Notes: a model not told the origin generated them from the sequence alone. A stretch of DNA of 64,000 nucleotides from Stenotrophomonas nematodicola (GCF_009467805.1 NZ_WIAY01000001.1:1058982-1122981), one strand, 5' to 3'. Shown: positions 28,156-38,363, counted from the first letter of the stretch. Program-made: numbers and translations.

Positions 28156-29394
28156 GTGAAGCCCCGCCTGCCCCACACCCGCCGCGGCCGCATCCTGCTG
28201 CTGATCGCCTTCGTCGTCGTGATTGCCGCGATTGTGGCATGGTTCGCCCGCAAGCCTGCCGCCCCGGCCCTGGCGACCACGCCGGTCAGCCGTGGCGACA
28301 TCGAGCAGACGGTGGAGGCCACCGGTGTGGTCGATGCCTACAAGCTGGTGAGTGTGGGTGCGCAGGCCTCCGGCCAGATCAAGTCGCTGAAGGTGCAGCT
28401 GGGCGATACCGTCAAGGAAGGCCAGCTGATCGCCGAGATCGACGCCACCACGCAGCAGAATCAGGTGCTCAACGCCGAAGCCGCACTGGACAACATCCGC
28501 GCCCAGCGCGCGGTGCAGCAGGCCAGCCTGCGTGAGGCCGAACTGGAGTTCGCCCGTCAGCAGCAGATGCTCGCGGCCGAAGCCACCTCGCGTGCCGAGT
28601 ACGACGCGGCCGACGCCAGGCTGAAGACCGCACGCGCGCAGATCCAGTCCTACGACGCGCAGATCAAGGGTCGCGAGACCGAACTGGGCACCGCCCGTGC
28701 CAACCTGGCCTACACCCGCATCACCGCGCCGATGGACGGCACCGTGGTGGCGGTGGTGGCCGAGGAAGGCCGTACCGTCAATGCCAACCAGACCGCGCCC
28801 ACCATCGTGATGCTCGCGCGCCTGGATCTGGTCACGGTCAACGCCGAAATCTCCGAGGCGGACGTGGTCAAAATCAAGGCCGGCATGCCGGTGTACTTCA
28901 CCACGCTGGGCGAGCCGGACCGCAAGTACCACGCCACGCTGCGCCAGATCAATCCGGCGCCGTCCTCCATCGCCAGCGACAATGCATCAAGCTCCAGTTC
29001 CTCCAGCTCCAGCTCGAGTACGGCGGTGTACTACAACGCCCTGTTCGACGTGGAGAACCCCGACGGCACGCTGCGCATCGACATGACCGCGCAGGTATCG
29101 GTGATGCTCAAGCAGGCCAAGGGCGTCCTCATGATCCCGGCGGTGGCGCTCGGCCCGAAGACCCGCGATGGCCAGTACGTGGTCCGCATCGCCGACGCCG
29201 ACGGCATGCCGGCGCCACGCAAGGTGCGGATCGGCATCAACAACGGCGCCAACGCCGAAGTGCTGTCCGGCCTGACCGAGGGCGAAAAGGTCATTGTCGG
29301 CGAGGGTGGCGCGGCCGCAGGGGGCAGCAGCGGCGGCCGTGGTGGCCCGCAGATCCGGATGGGTGGGCCGGGCATGGGCGGGCCGCGCCGATGA
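28156..29394 (+). CDS. macA: MacA periplasmic adaptor of a tripartite ABC efflux pump
   Basis: A 412-residue HlyD/RND-type adaptor. It begins at GTG 28156 with one N-terminal anchor helix (about 13-32). A barrel-sandwich domain interrupted by a long coiled-coil hairpin (about 95-170) and a C-terminal membrane-proximal domain ending in a Gly-rich tail follow. An uninterrupted run of eleven serines (residues 278-288) is inserted in the beta-barrel region, unlike typical MacA. It is coupled to macB by an ATGA overlap. Confidence 0.93.
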   Translation: MKPRLPHTRRGRILLLIAFVVVIAAIVAWFARKPAAPALATTPVSRGDIEQTVEATGVVDAYKLVSVGAQASGQIKSLKVQLGDTVKEGQLIAEIDATTQQNQVLNAEAALDNIRAQRAVQQASLREAELEFARQQQMLAAEATSRAEYDAADARLKTARAQIQSYDAQIKGRETELGTARANLAYTRITAPMDGTVVAVVAEEGRTVNANQTAPTIVMLARLDLVTVNAEISEADVVKIKAGMPVYFTTLGEPDRKYHATLRQINPAPSSIASDNASSSSSSSSSSSTAVYYNALFDVENPDGTLRIDMTAQVSVMLKQAKGVLMIPAVALGPKTRDGQYVVRIADADGMPAPRKVRIGINNGANAEVLSGLTEGEKVIVGEGGAAAGGSSGGRGGPQIRMGGPGMGGPRR

Positions 29395-31376
29395 GCGGTG
29401 CCCCGACCGGCGCGCAGCCCACGCGCGCCCCGCTGCTGCGACTGCGCGACCTTCGCCGCGAGTTTCCCGCCGGCGAAGACACCATCGCCGTGCTGCGCGA
29501 CGTCAACCTGGACATCGATGCGGGCGAGATGGTCGCCATCGTCGGCCAGTCCGGGTCGGGCAAGTCCACGCTGATGAACATCCTCGGCTGCCTGGACCGG
29601 CCGACCCGCGGCAGCTACCAGGTGGCGGGCCGCGAAACCGGCAGCATGCTGCCGGACGAGCTGGCCGAGCTGCGCCGCGAGCATTTCGGCTTCATCTTCC
29701 AGCGCTACCACCTGCTGGGCGACCTCGATGCGCGCGGCAATGTCGCCGTGCCGGCCGTCTATGCCGGCAGCCCGGGGCCGGTGCGCACCGCGCGCGCCGA
29801 GCAGCTTCTGCAGCGCCTCGGTCTCGGCGACCGCATGCACCACAAGCCCGGCCAGCTGTCCGGCGGCCAGCAGCAGCGCGTGTCGATCGCGCGGGCGCTG
29901 ATGAACGGCGGCGAGGTGATCCTGGCCGACGAACCGACCGGCGCGCTCGATACGCGCTCCGGCGAGGAGGTGATGGCGATCCTCGGCGAGCTGCATGCCG
30001 AAGGCCACACCATCATCATCGTCACCCACGACATGTCGGTGGCCGAACACGCGCAGCGCATCATCGAGATCCGCGACGGCGAGATCATCGCCGACCGCGC
30101 CAATGCGAACGCCCCCCGTTACCGCGCGCAGCGCCAGCCCACCGTGGATGCCGGCCGCGGCCACAGCTGGCGCGCCGCGCGCGACCGCTTCACCGAAGCG
30201 TTCCGGATGGCGCTGCTGGCAATGAACGCGCACCGGTTGCGCACCTTCCTGACCATGCTTGGCATCATCATCGGCATCGCCTCGGTGGTGTCAGTGGTGG
30301 CGCTGGGCAACGGCTCGCAGCAGCAGATCCTGCGGAACATCAGCGCGCTGGGCACCAATACCATCGACGTCTATCCCGGTCGCGGCTTCGGCGACATGCG
30401 CTCGGCCCGGGTGCAGACGCTCAAGGCCAGCGACGCCGATGCGCTGGCGCGGCAGAGCTACGTGGACAGTGCCACGCCCAGTGTGTCTTCCTCGGTCACC
30501 GCCCGGTACCGCAACCAGTCGGCCACCGCCCAGGTCAGCGGCGTGGGTGAGCAGTTCTTCCGGGTCAAGGGCGTGACCCTGGTTGCCGGCAGCTTCTTCG
30601 ACCGCGATGCGGTACGCGGCCTTGCCCAGGTGGCGGTGATCGACGAAAACACCCGCACCCAGTTCTTCCCCAACGGCGAGGACCCGATCGGCCAGGTGAT
30701 CCTGCTCGGCAACGTGCCGGCGCGCGTGGTCGGCGTCGCACAGCGGCAGAGCTTCGGCTTCGGTGGCAGCACCAGCCTGAGCGTGTGGGTGCCCTACACC
30801 ACGGTGATGTCACGCATGCTTGGCCAGAGCCACGTCTCCAGCATCACCGTCCGGGTGGACGACAGCACGCCGATGGATGCCGCCCAGGCAGCCATTTCCA
30901 AGCTGCTGGTGATGCGCCACGGCACCGAGGACTTCTTCCTCAGCAACAGCGCCGAAATCCGCCAGACCATCGAGCAGACCACGCGCACCATGACCCTTCT
31001 GATCAGTGCCATCGCGGCGATCGCGCTGCTGGTGGGCGGCATCGGGGTGATGAACATCATGCTGGTGTCGGTCACCGAGCGCACCCGTGAAATCGGTGTA
31101 CGCATGGCAGTGGGCGCGCGCCAGAGCGACATCCGCCAGCAGTTCCTGATCGAAGCGGTGCTGGTCTGCCTGCTCGGCGGCCTGCTTGGCGTGGGGCTGT
31201 CGCTGGTGGTGGGCTGGCTGTTCGGCAAGTTCGCCCCCGACTTCCAGATGCTGTTCTCGACCGCGTCCATCGTGGCCGCCTTCGCCTGCTCCAGCCTGAT
31301 CGGCGTGGCGTTCGGCTTCCTGCCGGCCCGCAGTGCGGCACAACTCGACCCCGTGGAGGCGCTGGCGCGCGAATGA
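29391..31376 (+). CDS. macB: MacB ABC exporter, ATPase-permease fusion
   Basis: A 661-residue type VII ABC transporter. The N-terminal ATPase has Walker [10 protein letters not shown] (52-60), L-S-G-G-Q-Q-Q-R and Walker [14 protein letters not shown]1 starts near residue 280, followed by a large periplasmic domain and three more helices with an FtsX domain ([11 protein letters not shown]). MacB drives periplasmic substrates such as macrolides, peptides or lipids through MacA and an outer-membrane channel by mechanotransmission. Coupled to macA and macC. Confidence 0.95.
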   Translation: MSGAPTGAQPTRAPLLRLRDLRREFPAGEDTIAVLRDVNLDIDAGEMVAIVGQSGSGKSTLMNILGCLDRPTRGSYQVAGRETGSMLPDELAELRREHFGFIFQRYHLLGDLDARGNVAVPAVYAGSPGPVRTARAEQLLQRLGLGDRMHHKPGQLSGGQQQRVSIARALMNGGEVILADEPTGALDTRSGEEVMAILGELHAEGHTIIIVTHDMSVAEHAQRIIEIRDGEIIADRANANAPRYRAQRQPTVDAGRGHSWRAARDRFTEAFRMALLAMNAHRLRTFLTMLGIIIGIASVVSVVALGNGSQQQILRNISALGTNTIDVYPGRGFGDMRSARVQTLKASDADALARQSYVDSATPSVSSSVTARYRNQSATAQVSGVGEQFFRVKGVTLVAGSFFDRDAVRGLAQVAVIDENTRTQFFPNGEDPIGQVILLGNVPARVVGVAQRQSFGFGGSTSLSVWVPYTTVMSRMLGQSHVSSITVRVDDSTPMDAAQAAISKLLVMRHGTEDFFLSNSAEIRQTIEQTTRTMTLLISAIAAIALLVGGIGVMNIMLVSVTERTREIGVRMAVGARQSDIRQQFLIEAVLVCLLGGLLGVGLSLVVGWLFGKFAPDFQMLFSTASIVAAFACSSLIGVAFGFLPARSAAQLDPVEALARE

Positions 31377-32806
31377 CCATGTTCCCGATTCTCCTGATGT
31401 CCCGGCGTCCGCTGGCCCTGGCCTGCCTGTCCGCACTGGCGCTGTCTGCCTGTGTCAGCACCAGCCAGTACCGGGTCGACCCGCCGGCGGTGCCGGCCAG
31501 CTACGGTCGCGGCGATGCGGCGCGCAACGCGCCGGTGCAGGCTGTCGCCGTGTCACCGGCCGAGGCGGGTGCCGACGTGCGCCGCGACGCCTGGTGGACC
31601 GGATTCGGCGATCCGCAGCTGGACGCGGTGATCGCCCGTGCCTTGGCCGCCAACACCGACCTGGCGTCTGCCGGGCTGGCCGTGCAGCGTGCGCGCCTGC
31701 AGGCCGGACTGGCCGACAACGCGATGTGGCCGCAACCCTCGGGCAGCGTCGGCAGCAGCGGCAACCGCGCGATCGACCAGTCTGCGGACTGGAACCGCAG
31801 CAGTTCGGCCAGTGTCGGGCTGCAGTGGGAGGTTGATCTGTGGGGACGGCTGCGCGCCCAGCGCGACATCGCCCAGTGGGAAGCACAGGCCAGCGCCGAG
31901 GACCTGCAGAACACGGCGCTGCTGGTGATCGGCGATGTCGCCACGCAGTACTGGACGCTGGCCTTTCTCAACCAGTCCATCAGCGCCGGTGAGGCCAATC
32001 TGGCGCGCCTGCAGCGCACGCTGCAACTGGTGCAGGCCCGCTTCGATGCCGGTGCGGTGTCGCGGTTGGAAGTGCGCCAGGCCAGCCAGAGCCTGGAGGC
32101 GCAGCGCGCCGCACAGAGCGCGCTGGAACAGCAGCGCGTGGCCACCCGCAACGCGTTGACCGTGCTGCTCGATGGCCAGCCGTTGGCCCTGGCCGACGAA
32201 CCCCGCCAGCTGGAGCGTGCCACCAGCCCGGCCATCGCCGAAGGCCTGCCGGCCGATCTGCTCGGTCGCCGGCCTGACCTGCGCGCGGCCGAACTGCGCC
32301 TGCGAAACAGCCTGAAGACCATCAAGGTGACCGCCACCCGGTACTACCCGGCGCTGAGCCTGACCGGCAGCGTCGGTACCGGCGCCACCTCGCTGTCGGA
32401 CGTGTTGAAGCATCCGGTGGCCACGCTCGGTGCCGGGCTGTCGCTGCCGTTCCTCAATGTGCGCCAGGCCGAGTTGGACACCCGATTGGCCGGTACCGAT
32501 TACCAGATCGCCGCCAACGACTTCCGCCGCACGCTGTACACCGCACTGTCGGAAGTGGACAACGCCCTCTCGGCACGCACGCAGTTCGCCACGCAGGTCG
32601 CGGCGTCGCAGGCGTCGTATGACGAAGCGGTGGAAATCGAGCGGATGTACGAGGTGCGCTACCGGGTCGGTGCGACCGACCTGCGCACCTGGCTGGAAGC
32701 GCAGCAGACCCGGCGCGATGCGGAGCTGTCGCTGGCGTCGGTGAGGCAGCGGCAGTTGATCAACGATGTCACCTTGTTCAAGGCATTGGGCGGCAGCGCA
32801 GGCTGA
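31373..32806 (+). CDS. macC: MacC outer-membrane channel lipoprotein (NodT/TolC family)
   Basis: A 477-residue RND-type outer-membrane factor. The lipobox L-S-A-C puts the lipidated Cys at residue 27 when starting from ATG 31373. Two OEP repeats follow, with the typical D-P-Q-L-D-A-V and L-L-G-R-R-P-D-L motifs. It starts within the macB stop (ATGACC). It supplies the exit duct of the pump. Alternative starts a few codons downstream (M-F-P-I or M-S-R-R) give the same mature protein. Confidence 0.92.
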   Translation: MTMFPILLMSRRPLALACLSALALSACVSTSQYRVDPPAVPASYGRGDAARNAPVQAVAVSPAEAGADVRRDAWWTGFGDPQLDAVIARALAANTDLASAGLAVQRARLQAGLADNAMWPQPSGSVGSSGNRAIDQSADWNRSSSASVGLQWEVDLWGRLRAQRDIAQWEAQASAEDLQNTALLVIGDVATQYWTLAFLNQSISAGEANLARLQRTLQLVQARFDAGAVSRLEVRQASQSLEAQRAAQSALEQQRVATRNALTVLLDGQPLALADEPRQLERATSPAIAEGLPADLLGRRPDLRAAELRLRNSLKTIKVTATRYYPALSLTGSVGTGATSLSDVLKHPVATLGAGLSLPFLNVRQAELDTRLAGTDYQIAANDFRRTLYTALSEVDNALSARTQFATQVAASQASYDEAVEIERMYEVRYRVGATDLRTWLEAQQTRRDAELSLASVRQRQLINDVTLFKALGGSAG

Positions 32807-32824
32807 TGCCCGCCGCGCGTCCCC

Positions 32825-32947
32825 ATGTAGCGCCGACCGTTGGGCGGCTGCCGCGCCGCGCGCGGCCGCGTCGAAACGGGCGGCGCGCAGGCGGATCGGA
32901 TGTCACGACGCCGGAACGAAGGGCGGCCGACCAACGGTCGGCTCCAC
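32825..32947. repeat. Pair of SMAG-like palindromes
   Basis: A GTAG head at 32827 is followed by GCCGACC-GTT-GGGCGGC. About 95 bases later, GCCGACC-AAC-GGTCGGC (32926-32942) forms a perfect 7-bp stem ending in CCAC. Together they look like a degenerate SMAG dimer between the convergent macC and rlmB genes, and could also end transcription. Confidence 0.5.
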
Positions 32948-32965
32948 AGCCCGCCCGCGCGCGGC

Positions 32966-33712
32966 TTACAGACCGCGCTGGCGCACGGCCTCGAACAGGC
33001 TGACCCCGGTGGCGACGGAGACATTCAGGCTCTCGATGTCGCCCGGCATCGGGATCTTGACCAGGCCGTCGCAGTTCTCGCGGGTCAGGCGACGCAGACC
33101 ATCGGCCTCACCGCCCAGCACCAGCGCCACGTTGCCCTTGAGGTCGATCGCATACAGCGATTCGGTGGCTTCGCCGGCCAGGCCGTAGATCCACACGCCC
33201 AGCTTCTGCAGGTCCTTCAGGCAGCGCGACAGGTTGGTCACGGCCACCACCGGGATGCGGTCGGCGGCACCGGCCGAGGTCTTGCGCACGGTGGCGTTCA
33301 CCGTGGCCGACTTGTCCTTGGGGATGATCACCGCAGTGGCACCGGCCGCCGCTGCGCTGCGCAGGCAGGCACCGAGGTTGTGCGGGTCCTGCACCTCGTC
33401 GAGGATCAGCAGCAGGGCCTTGCCCTCGGCCGCTTCGACCAGCCCTTCCAGCTCGTTCTCGCCCCAGGTGCGTGCAGCCTGGTAACGCGCGGCCACGCCC
33501 TGGTGACGCACCGCCCCCCCCACGCCGTCCAGCGCCTGGGTGTTCACCTTGCGCACGTCGATGCCCTTGCGCCGCGCGTTCTCTTCGATCTCGGTCAGAC
33601 GCGGGTTCTTCGCGCCGGCCTCGATCAGGACCTCGCGGACGTTCTCGGCATCGTTCTCAATCGAGGACGCGACGGCGTTGACGCCGACAATCCACTGGCT
33701 TTGCTTGCTCAT
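32966..33712 (-). CDS. rlmB: 23S rRNA (guanosine-2251-2'-O)-methyltransferase
   Basis: A 248-residue SPOUT methyltransferase. The N-terminal substrate-binding domain starts I-V-G-V-N-A-V, and the knotted domain has N-L-G-A-C-L-R-S-A, L-G-G-E-A-D-G-L and I-P-M-P-G-D-I-E-S-L-N-V-S. It makes Gm2251 in the ribosomal P loop. ATG 33712 is chosen because the upstream residues are Arg/Pro-rich and not conserved. It is followed on the same strand by no further gene; the GFA gene starts upstream. Confidence 0.95.
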   Translation of the reverse strand: MSKQSQWIVGVNAVASSIENDAENVREVLIEAGAKNPRLTEIEENARRKGIDVRKVNTQALDGVGGAVRHQGVAARYQAARTWGENELEGLVEAAEGKALLLILDEVQDPHNLGACLRSAAAAGATAVIIPKDKSATVNATVRKTSAGAADRIPVVAVTNLSRCLKDLQKLGVWIYGLAGEATESLYAIDLKGNVALVLGGEADGLRRLTRENCDGLVKIPMPGDIESLNVSVATGVSLFEAVRQRGL

Positions 33713-33771
33713 TGCGGGGGGCGGGACCGGAAAGGGGGTGGTAATGGTAGAGCATCGGCGGCGGCCCCGCC

Positions 33772-34251
33772 TCACGCGGCGGGCGGAGGCCAGTCACCGG
33801 TGTCGTGGTCGGGATGCTGGTGGGAGACCAGGTGCAGCAGGTAGACCGCCTCCGGGTCGTCTTCGTCGCGGATGGCGCTGAGCCGGTCCAGGGCATCCAC
33901 GAACGGCAGTTTGGCGTCGATACCGTACTGGACCGTGGGCGGCAGGCGCGCGGGCGTATCGAAGGCGCCTGCGGCGATCGCCATCCCGTTGGGGGCCTCG
34001 TAGGTCAGCGGGGTGCCGCAGTCCGCGCAGAATCCTCGCTTGACCAGATTGGAGGAGGCGAAGCGGCGCGGTTCCCCGCGCGTCCAGGCGAATGCCACCC
34101 CGCGCACCGAGACCAGGGGCGCATAGTAGGCCCCGAACGCCTTCTGGCACATCCGGCAATGGCAGATCGAGCTGTCGGTCAGCTCACCGCGGACGTGAAA
34201 ACGCACCGCACCGCATTGGCAGCCGCCGCTGTATTCGGGAAGGGTAGTCAT
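33772..34251 (-). CDS. GFA-family zinc-binding protein
   Basis: A 159-residue protein of the GFA/CENP-V fold (glutathione-dependent formaldehyde-activating enzyme-like). The structural and catalytic zinc ligands are visible as G-C-Q-C-G-A-V-R-F, C-H-C-R-M-C-Q-K and C-A-D-C-G-T-P-L. Start 34251 is chosen for the family-typical beginning T-L-P-E-Y-S-G-G-C. Whether this one acts on formaldehyde adducts is not known. It lies between rnr and rlmB on the same strand. Confidence 0.85.
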   Translation of the reverse strand: MTTLPEYSGGCQCGAVRFHVRGELTDSSICHCRMCQKAFGAYYAPLVSVRGVAFAWTRGEPRRFASSNLVKRGFCADCGTPLTYEAPNGMAIAAGAFDTPARLPPTVQYGIDAKLPFVDALDRLSAIRDEDDPEAVYLLHLVSHQHPDHDTGDWPPPAA

Positions 34252-34305
34252 GGGGCCCGTCCGTTCCGGGGTGACGGAGGGCCGGCCAGCGGCCGGCACT
34301 CCGGT

Positions 34306-36759
34306 TCAGTACGCCTGCTTCCGGCGCTTGGCCGGCTGGCCACGTGGCGGCAGCGCCGGGACCTCGTCGTCCTTTTCCTCGACCAGACGGAAGTCGATCT
34401 TGCGCTCTTCCATGCTGGCCTTCAGTACCAGGATGCGGACCCGGTCACCCAGGCGGTAGGCCTTGCCCCGGCGCTCGCCGCTGAGGGTTTTGCGCACCGC
34501 ATCGAACTGGTAGTAGTCATGCGGGAGCTGGGTGACGTGGACCAGGCCGTTGACCTTGGACTCGTCCAGTTCCACGAACAGCCCGAAGCTGGTCACGCCA
34601 CTGATGACGCCGTCGAACTGGCCGCCCACGTGCTTCTCCATCCAGGCCGCCCGGTAACGCTCGTCGACCTCGCGCTCGGCCTCGTCGGCGCGGCGTTCGC
34701 GTTCGGAGCACTGCAGCGCCAGCGCCGCCATCTCGCGCGCGGAATACGTGTACTTGTCGAGCGAACCGCCGCTGAGCGCGTACTTGATCGCACGGTGCAC
34801 CAGCAGGTCGGGGTAGCGACGGATCGGCGAGGTGAAGTGCGCGTACGCGTCCAGCGCCAGGCCGAAGTGGCCCTGGTTGTCCGGCGAATACACCGCCAGG
34901 CTCTGGCTGCGCAGCAGCACCGATTCCAGCAGTGCCGCGTCGGGGCGCTCGCGCACCTTCTTGAGCAGCTTGGTGTAATCGCCCGGCTGCACCTTCGACC
35001 ACGGCGGCAGGCTCAGCTTGAATTCCTTCAGGAACTCCAGCAGATCATCGTACTTGGCTTCCGGCGGCTTGGCGTGATCGCGGAACGGCGCCGGCACGTG
35101 CTTGCTGAGCAGGTAGCGCGCCGCCTGCACATTGGCCGCGATCATGCATTCTTCGATCAGCTTGTGCGCGTCGTTGCGCACCAGCATGCCGGCCTGGGTG
35201 ACTTCACCGGTGTTGTCCAGCACGAAGCGCACTTCGGAGGACTCGAACTCGATCGCGCCACGGCGCGTGCGCGCCTTGGCCAGCACTTTGTACAGCTGGT
35301 GCAGACGCTCGACCTGCGGCAGCACCGCGGCGATCTGGTTGCGCACCGCCACGTCGTTCTCGCCTACCGCCTGCCAGACCTGGGTATAGGTCAGGCGCGC
35401 GTGCGAATTCATCACCGCCTCGTAGAAGCGCGAGTGGATCACCTCGCCCTCGCGGTTCACCTGCATGTCGCAGACGAAGCACATGCGGTCGACCTTGGGC
35501 ATCAGCGAACAGATGCCGTTGGAGAGGGTCTCCGGCAGCATCGGCACCACGAACCCCGGGAAGTACACCGAGGTGGCGCGCTTCTGCGCTTCGTCGTCGA
35601 GCGGCGTGCCCGGCCGCACATAGTTGGACACGTCCGCGATCGCCACGACGAGACGGAAGCCCTCGGCATTCGGTTCGCAGTACACCGCGTCGTCGAAGTC
35701 CTTGGCATCTTCGCCATCGATGGTCACCAGCGGCGTGCTGCGCAGGTCGACGCGGCCGCCGATCATCGACGGTTCCACCACCAGCGGCACGGCGGAGGCT
35801 TCGTTCAGCACCTCCTGCGGGAACTCGAACGGCAGCTCGTGGCCGTGGATGGCGGTTTCCACGATCAGCGAGGCGGTCAGCTTGTCACCAAGCACCGCGA
35901 TGATGCGGCCGATCGGCGGGCGCCGGGTATCGGGCGCCTGGGTCAGTTCGCAGACGACCAGCTGGCCATCACGCGCATCGCCGGTCTGGTCCGGCGGAAT
36001 CTGCACATTGCGCTGCACCCGCTTGTCATCGGGCACCACATAGCTGATGCCGAACTCGATGCTGAAACGGCCGATCAGGCGGGTCATGCCGCGCTCGAGC
36101 ACGCGGGCGATGCTGCCTTCGCGACGGCCGCGGCGGTCGATGCCGGTGACGTTGGCGAGCACACGGTCCCCGTGCATCACCTTGCGCATTTCATACGGCG
36201 GCAGGAACAGGTCGTCGCCACCCTCCACCGGACGCAGGAAGCCGAAGCCTTCCGGGTTGGCGATGACCACACCGGTGATCAGGTTGGTGGCCTGCACCGG
36301 CGCGAAGCCGCCGCGGCGGTTCTGCACCAGCTGGCCATCGCGCACCATCGCGCCCAGGCGCTTGCCCAGCGCGTCGGCCCGATCCGGTTCGGTCAGTCCC
36401 AGATGGACGCCAATCTCATCGGCGGTCTGCGGGCCATCGCAGCGGTCGAGCAGCTGCAGGATCGCCTCGCGGCTGGCGATGGGCTGGGCGTAACGCTCGG
36501 CCTCACGCGCGGCAAACGGGTCCTGCACGGTCATATCGCCCGCGCCCGGCAACGGGCGGCGGCGGGTGGCGTCCTTGGCGGCGGCGCGGGTACCGGGGCG
36601 CGGCGCGGCGGGCGCAGTCAGAGATTCGGGCATCCAGGGTGGCAGCTTGCCGGGCTTCTTCTTCGCGGCAGCGCGGGGCTTGCCCGACGGACCGGACGCC
36701 TGCTTGGGCGCCGGGGACTTGGGGGCTTTCGCGCCCCGGGTCGGTTTCTTTGGTTTCAT
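34306..36759 (-). CDS. rnr: Ribonuclease R
   Basis: An 817-residue 3'-5' exoribonuclease. A basic, Lys/Ala/Pro-rich N-terminus (residues 1-60) and a helix-turn-helix region precede cold-shock domains, the RNB domain (Y-F-P-G-F-V-V-P-M-L-P, D-D-A-V-Y and D-V-S-N-Y) and a C-terminal S1 domain (S-G-V-T-S-F-G-L-F-V). It degrades structured RNA and takes part in rRNA quality control. ATG 36759 has GGAGG five to six bases upstream. Upstream lies the first tRNA-Leu gene in the opposite orientation. Confidence 0.95.
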   Translation of the reverse strand: MKPKKPTRGAKAPKSPAPKQASGPSGKPRAAAKKKPGKLPPWMPESLTAPAAPRPGTRAAAKDATRRRPLPGAGDMTVQDPFAAREAERYAQPIASREAILQLLDRCDGPQTADEIGVHLGLTEPDRADALGKRLGAMVRDGQLVQNRRGGFAPVQATNLITGVVIANPEGFGFLRPVEGGDDLFLPPYEMRKVMHGDRVLANVTGIDRRGRREGSIARVLERGMTRLIGRFSIEFGISYVVPDDKRVQRNVQIPPDQTGDARDGQLVVCELTQAPDTRRPPIGRIIAVLGDKLTASLIVETAIHGHELPFEFPQEVLNEASAVPLVVEPSMIGGRVDLRSTPLVTIDGEDAKDFDDAVYCEPNAEGFRLVVAIADVSNYVRPGTPLDDEAQKRATSVYFPGFVVPMLPETLSNGICSLMPKVDRMCFVCDMQVNREGEVIHSRFYEAVMNSHARLTYTQVWQAVGENDVAVRNQIAAVLPQVERLHQLYKVLAKARTRRGAIEFESSEVRFVLDNTGEVTQAGMLVRNDAHKLIEECMIAANVQAARYLLSKHVPAPFRDHAKPPEAKYDDLLEFLKEFKLSLPPWSKVQPGDYTKLLKKVRERPDAALLESVLLRSQSLAVYSPDNQGHFGLALDAYAHFTSPIRRYPDLLVHRAIKYALSGGSLDKYTYSAREMAALALQCSERERRADEAEREVDERYRAAWMEKHVGGQFDGVISGVTSFGLFVELDESKVNGLVHVTQLPHDYYQFDAVRKTLSGERRGKAYRLGDRVRILVLKASMEERKIDFRLVEEKDDEVPALPPRGQPAKRRKQAY

Positions 36760-36844
36760 TGGCCTCCATCTTAACCGCTGGCGGTGTGCAGAACCGGTCA
36801 TGGCATGCGCACATGCAGCTTTGTGAAGAATTGTCGAAAAACCG

Positions 36845-36873
36845 TTGACAAGCGCCGATGGCATCTTCACAAT
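36845..36873 (+). promoter_or_regulatory. Promoter of tRNA-Leu copy 1
   Basis: TTGACA, 17 bases, CACAAT, ending 15 bases before the tRNA. This is a near-consensus sigma-70 promoter. Confidence 0.75.
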
Positions 36874-36887
36874 TCGCCCCCTGAGTC

Positions 36888-36974
36888 GCCCAGGTGGCGG
36901 AATTGGTAGACGCACTAGCTTCAGGTGCTAGCGGGGGCAACTTCGTGGAGGTTCGAGTCCTCTCCTGGGCACCA
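36888..36974 (+). tRNA. tRNA-Leu(CAG), copy 1
   Basis: An 87-base class II tRNA with an encoded CCA end. The acceptor stem GCCCAGG pairs with CCTGGGC, the anticodon loop TTCAGGT is flanked by CTAGC/GCTAG, and the variable arm is CGGGG-GCAA-CTTCG. It has its own promoter and terminator. Confidence 0.97.
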
Positions 36975-36991
36975 TGACTCAGACAATGATC

Positions 36992-37014
36992 AAACCCGCG
37001 CAAGCGGGTTTTTT
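36992..37014 (+). terminator. Terminator of tRNA-Leu copy 1
   Basis: AAACCCGC-GCAA-GCGGGTTT followed by T3. The same hairpin follows all three copies. Confidence 0.9.
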
Positions 37015-37049
37015 CATGTCCGGGGTACGTCCGGCGCAGCCCGGGTGGA

Positions 37050-37736
37050 TCAGGTGTCCGGGTCGTAGTAGCGGCGCGACAGCCCTGCCCGCCCCGGAAA
37101 GTGCTTGAACCAGGGCCGCGCGGCGTCGATCACCGCCGCCACAGGTGCATGCGCCATCAACCGCTCCACATAGGCGGACAGCGCGGTATGTGACGCAGGC
37201 AACGGCACGTAGGCCACTGCATAGAACAGCGCCGGCGCTGCGGCGCAATCGGCCAGGCTGAAGCTGTCGCCCGCCAACCACTGACGCCCACCCAACTGCC
37301 GGTCCAACACCGCATAGGTGTTCAGCAGCATCGCGCGGGCAGCGGCGTCCGCGGCTCCGCCTCCATCGCCCGACGGCTGCAGCAGGGCGGCAGTCAGTGC
37401 CTGCATCGGCGCCATCACGTACAGATCGCAGACCCGGTCCCAGAAGCGCACCTCCAGCGCCTGTGCCGGGTCCTGCGGAATCAGCAGCGCCCCTTGGGCG
37501 GCATGATGGCACTGCAGGTACTCGATGATGATGCTGGTCTCGCCGATGCACGTGCCCTGCTCCACCAGCAGCGGCATCTTGCCGAGTGGCCACAGCGTCC
37601 GGAACGCCTCGCGCTCGACCGGGTCGCCCAGGTTCAACAGCCGCGCATCCAGCGATGCGCCCAATACGCGCGCGGCGATCAGCACTTTCTGGCAGCACGA
37701 TGACAGGGGATGAAAATGCAGGATCGGGTTCGGCAT
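37050..37736 (-). CDS. Glutathione S-transferase family protein
   Basis: A 228-residue GST. The thioredoxin-like N-terminal domain begins L-H-F-H-P-L-S-S-C-C-Q-K-V, with the cis-Pro motif K-M-P-L-L-V and the glutathione-binding E-T-S-I-I-I-E-Y-L. An all-helical domain with the D-S-F-S-L-A-D-C-A-A N-capping motif follows. The S-S-C-C start suggests a Ser/Cys active site. ATG 37736 is chosen for the beginning of the first strand. The substrate is unknown. It sits on the minus strand between two tRNA-Leu copies. Confidence 0.85.
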   Translation of the reverse strand: MPNPILHFHPLSSCCQKVLIAARVLGASLDARLLNLGDPVEREAFRTLWPLGKMPLLVEQGTCIGETSIIIEYLQCHHAAQGALLIPQDPAQALEVRFWDRVCDLYVMAPMQALTAALLQPSGDGGGAADAAARAMLLNTYAVLDRQLGGRQWLAGDSFSLADCAAAPALFYAVAYVPLPASHTALSAYVERLMAHAPVAAVIDAARPWFKHFPGRAGLSRRYYDPDT

Positions 37737-37845
37737 GGGAACGCCTTGCTGCAGGGTGGGGCCAGTATTTTCAGTGTCGGCTGCCCCGGTCAAGCCGCGC
37801 CCCACCCGCCAGCGCGACCGGGACCGCACGGCGCGTCACAAAGCG

Positions 37846-37874
37846 TTGACAGTCTTCAACGGCTTCCGCATAAT
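37846..37874 (+). promoter_or_regulatory. Promoter of tRNA-Leu copy 2
   Basis: TTGACA, 17 bases, CATAAT, ending 15 bases before the tRNA. It is the strongest of the three. Confidence 0.8.
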
Positions 37875-37888
37875 TCGCGTCCTGAGTC

Positions 37889-37975
37889 GCCCAGGTGGCG
37901 GAATTGGTAGACGCACTAGCTTCAGGTGCTAGCGGGGGCAACTCCGTGGAGGTTCGAGTCCTCTCCTGGGCACCA
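37889..37975 (+). tRNA. tRNA-Leu(CAG), copy 2
   Basis: Identical in form to copy 1 except for one T-to-C change in the variable arm (CTCCG instead of CTTCG), which turns a G-U pair into G-C. Anticodon CAG; CCA end encoded. Confidence 0.97.
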
Positions 37976-37992
37976 TGACTCAGAACATGATC

Positions 37993-38015
37993 AAACCCGC
38001 GCAAGCGGGTTTTTT
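37993..38015 (+). terminator. Terminator of tRNA-Leu copy 2
   Basis: The same AAACCCGC-GCAA-GCGGGTTT hairpin as after copy 1, followed by three further T residues. Confidence 0.9.
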
Positions 38016-38122
38016 CGTTTTCGGCGTTCGATGACACCCGCTTCGCAGGACGCCTGCATCACGCGACATGCAACGCGATGTCGCGGCGACATGCGAGCAA
38101 CGCCACGTCGTGCGAAATGCTG

Positions 38123-38151
38123 TTGACACATTCCCGGTTCTCCCGCAGAAT
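38123..38151 (+). promoter_or_regulatory. Promoter of tRNA-Leu copy 3
   Basis: TTGACA, 17 bases, CAGAAT, ending 14 bases before the tRNA. Confidence 0.75.
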
Positions 38152-38165
38152 TCTCCTCCTGAGTC

Positions 38166-38252
38166 GCCCAGGTGGCGGAATTGGTAGACGCACTAGCTTC
38201 AGGTGCTAGCGGGGGCAACTTCGTGGAGGTTCGAGTCCTCTCCTGGGCACCA
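38166..38252 (+). tRNA. tRNA-Leu(CAG), copy 3
   Basis: An 87-base tRNA with the variable arm of copy 1 (CTTCG), anticodon CAG and CCA end encoded. Confidence 0.97.
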
Positions 38253-38269
38253 TGACTCAGACAATGATC

Positions 38270-38292
38270 AAACCCGCGCAAGCGGGTTTTTT
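38270..38292 (+). terminator. Terminator of tRNA-Leu copy 3
   Basis: The same hairpin as after copies 1 and 2, followed by three further T residues. Confidence 0.9.
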
Positions 38293-38333
38293 CATGCCTG
38301 CCGGTTTCTGCCGCCGCGCGTGGCTCGGCATAG

Positions 38334-38363
38334 AAAAAACCCCGCTCTTCAGCGGGGTTTTTT
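38334..38363. terminator. Bidirectional terminator after emrB
   Basis: A6-CCCCGCT-CTTC-AGCGGGG-T6. The A and T flanks let it act for the emr operon on the minus strand and also protect it from read-through out of the tRNA array. Confidence 0.9.
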
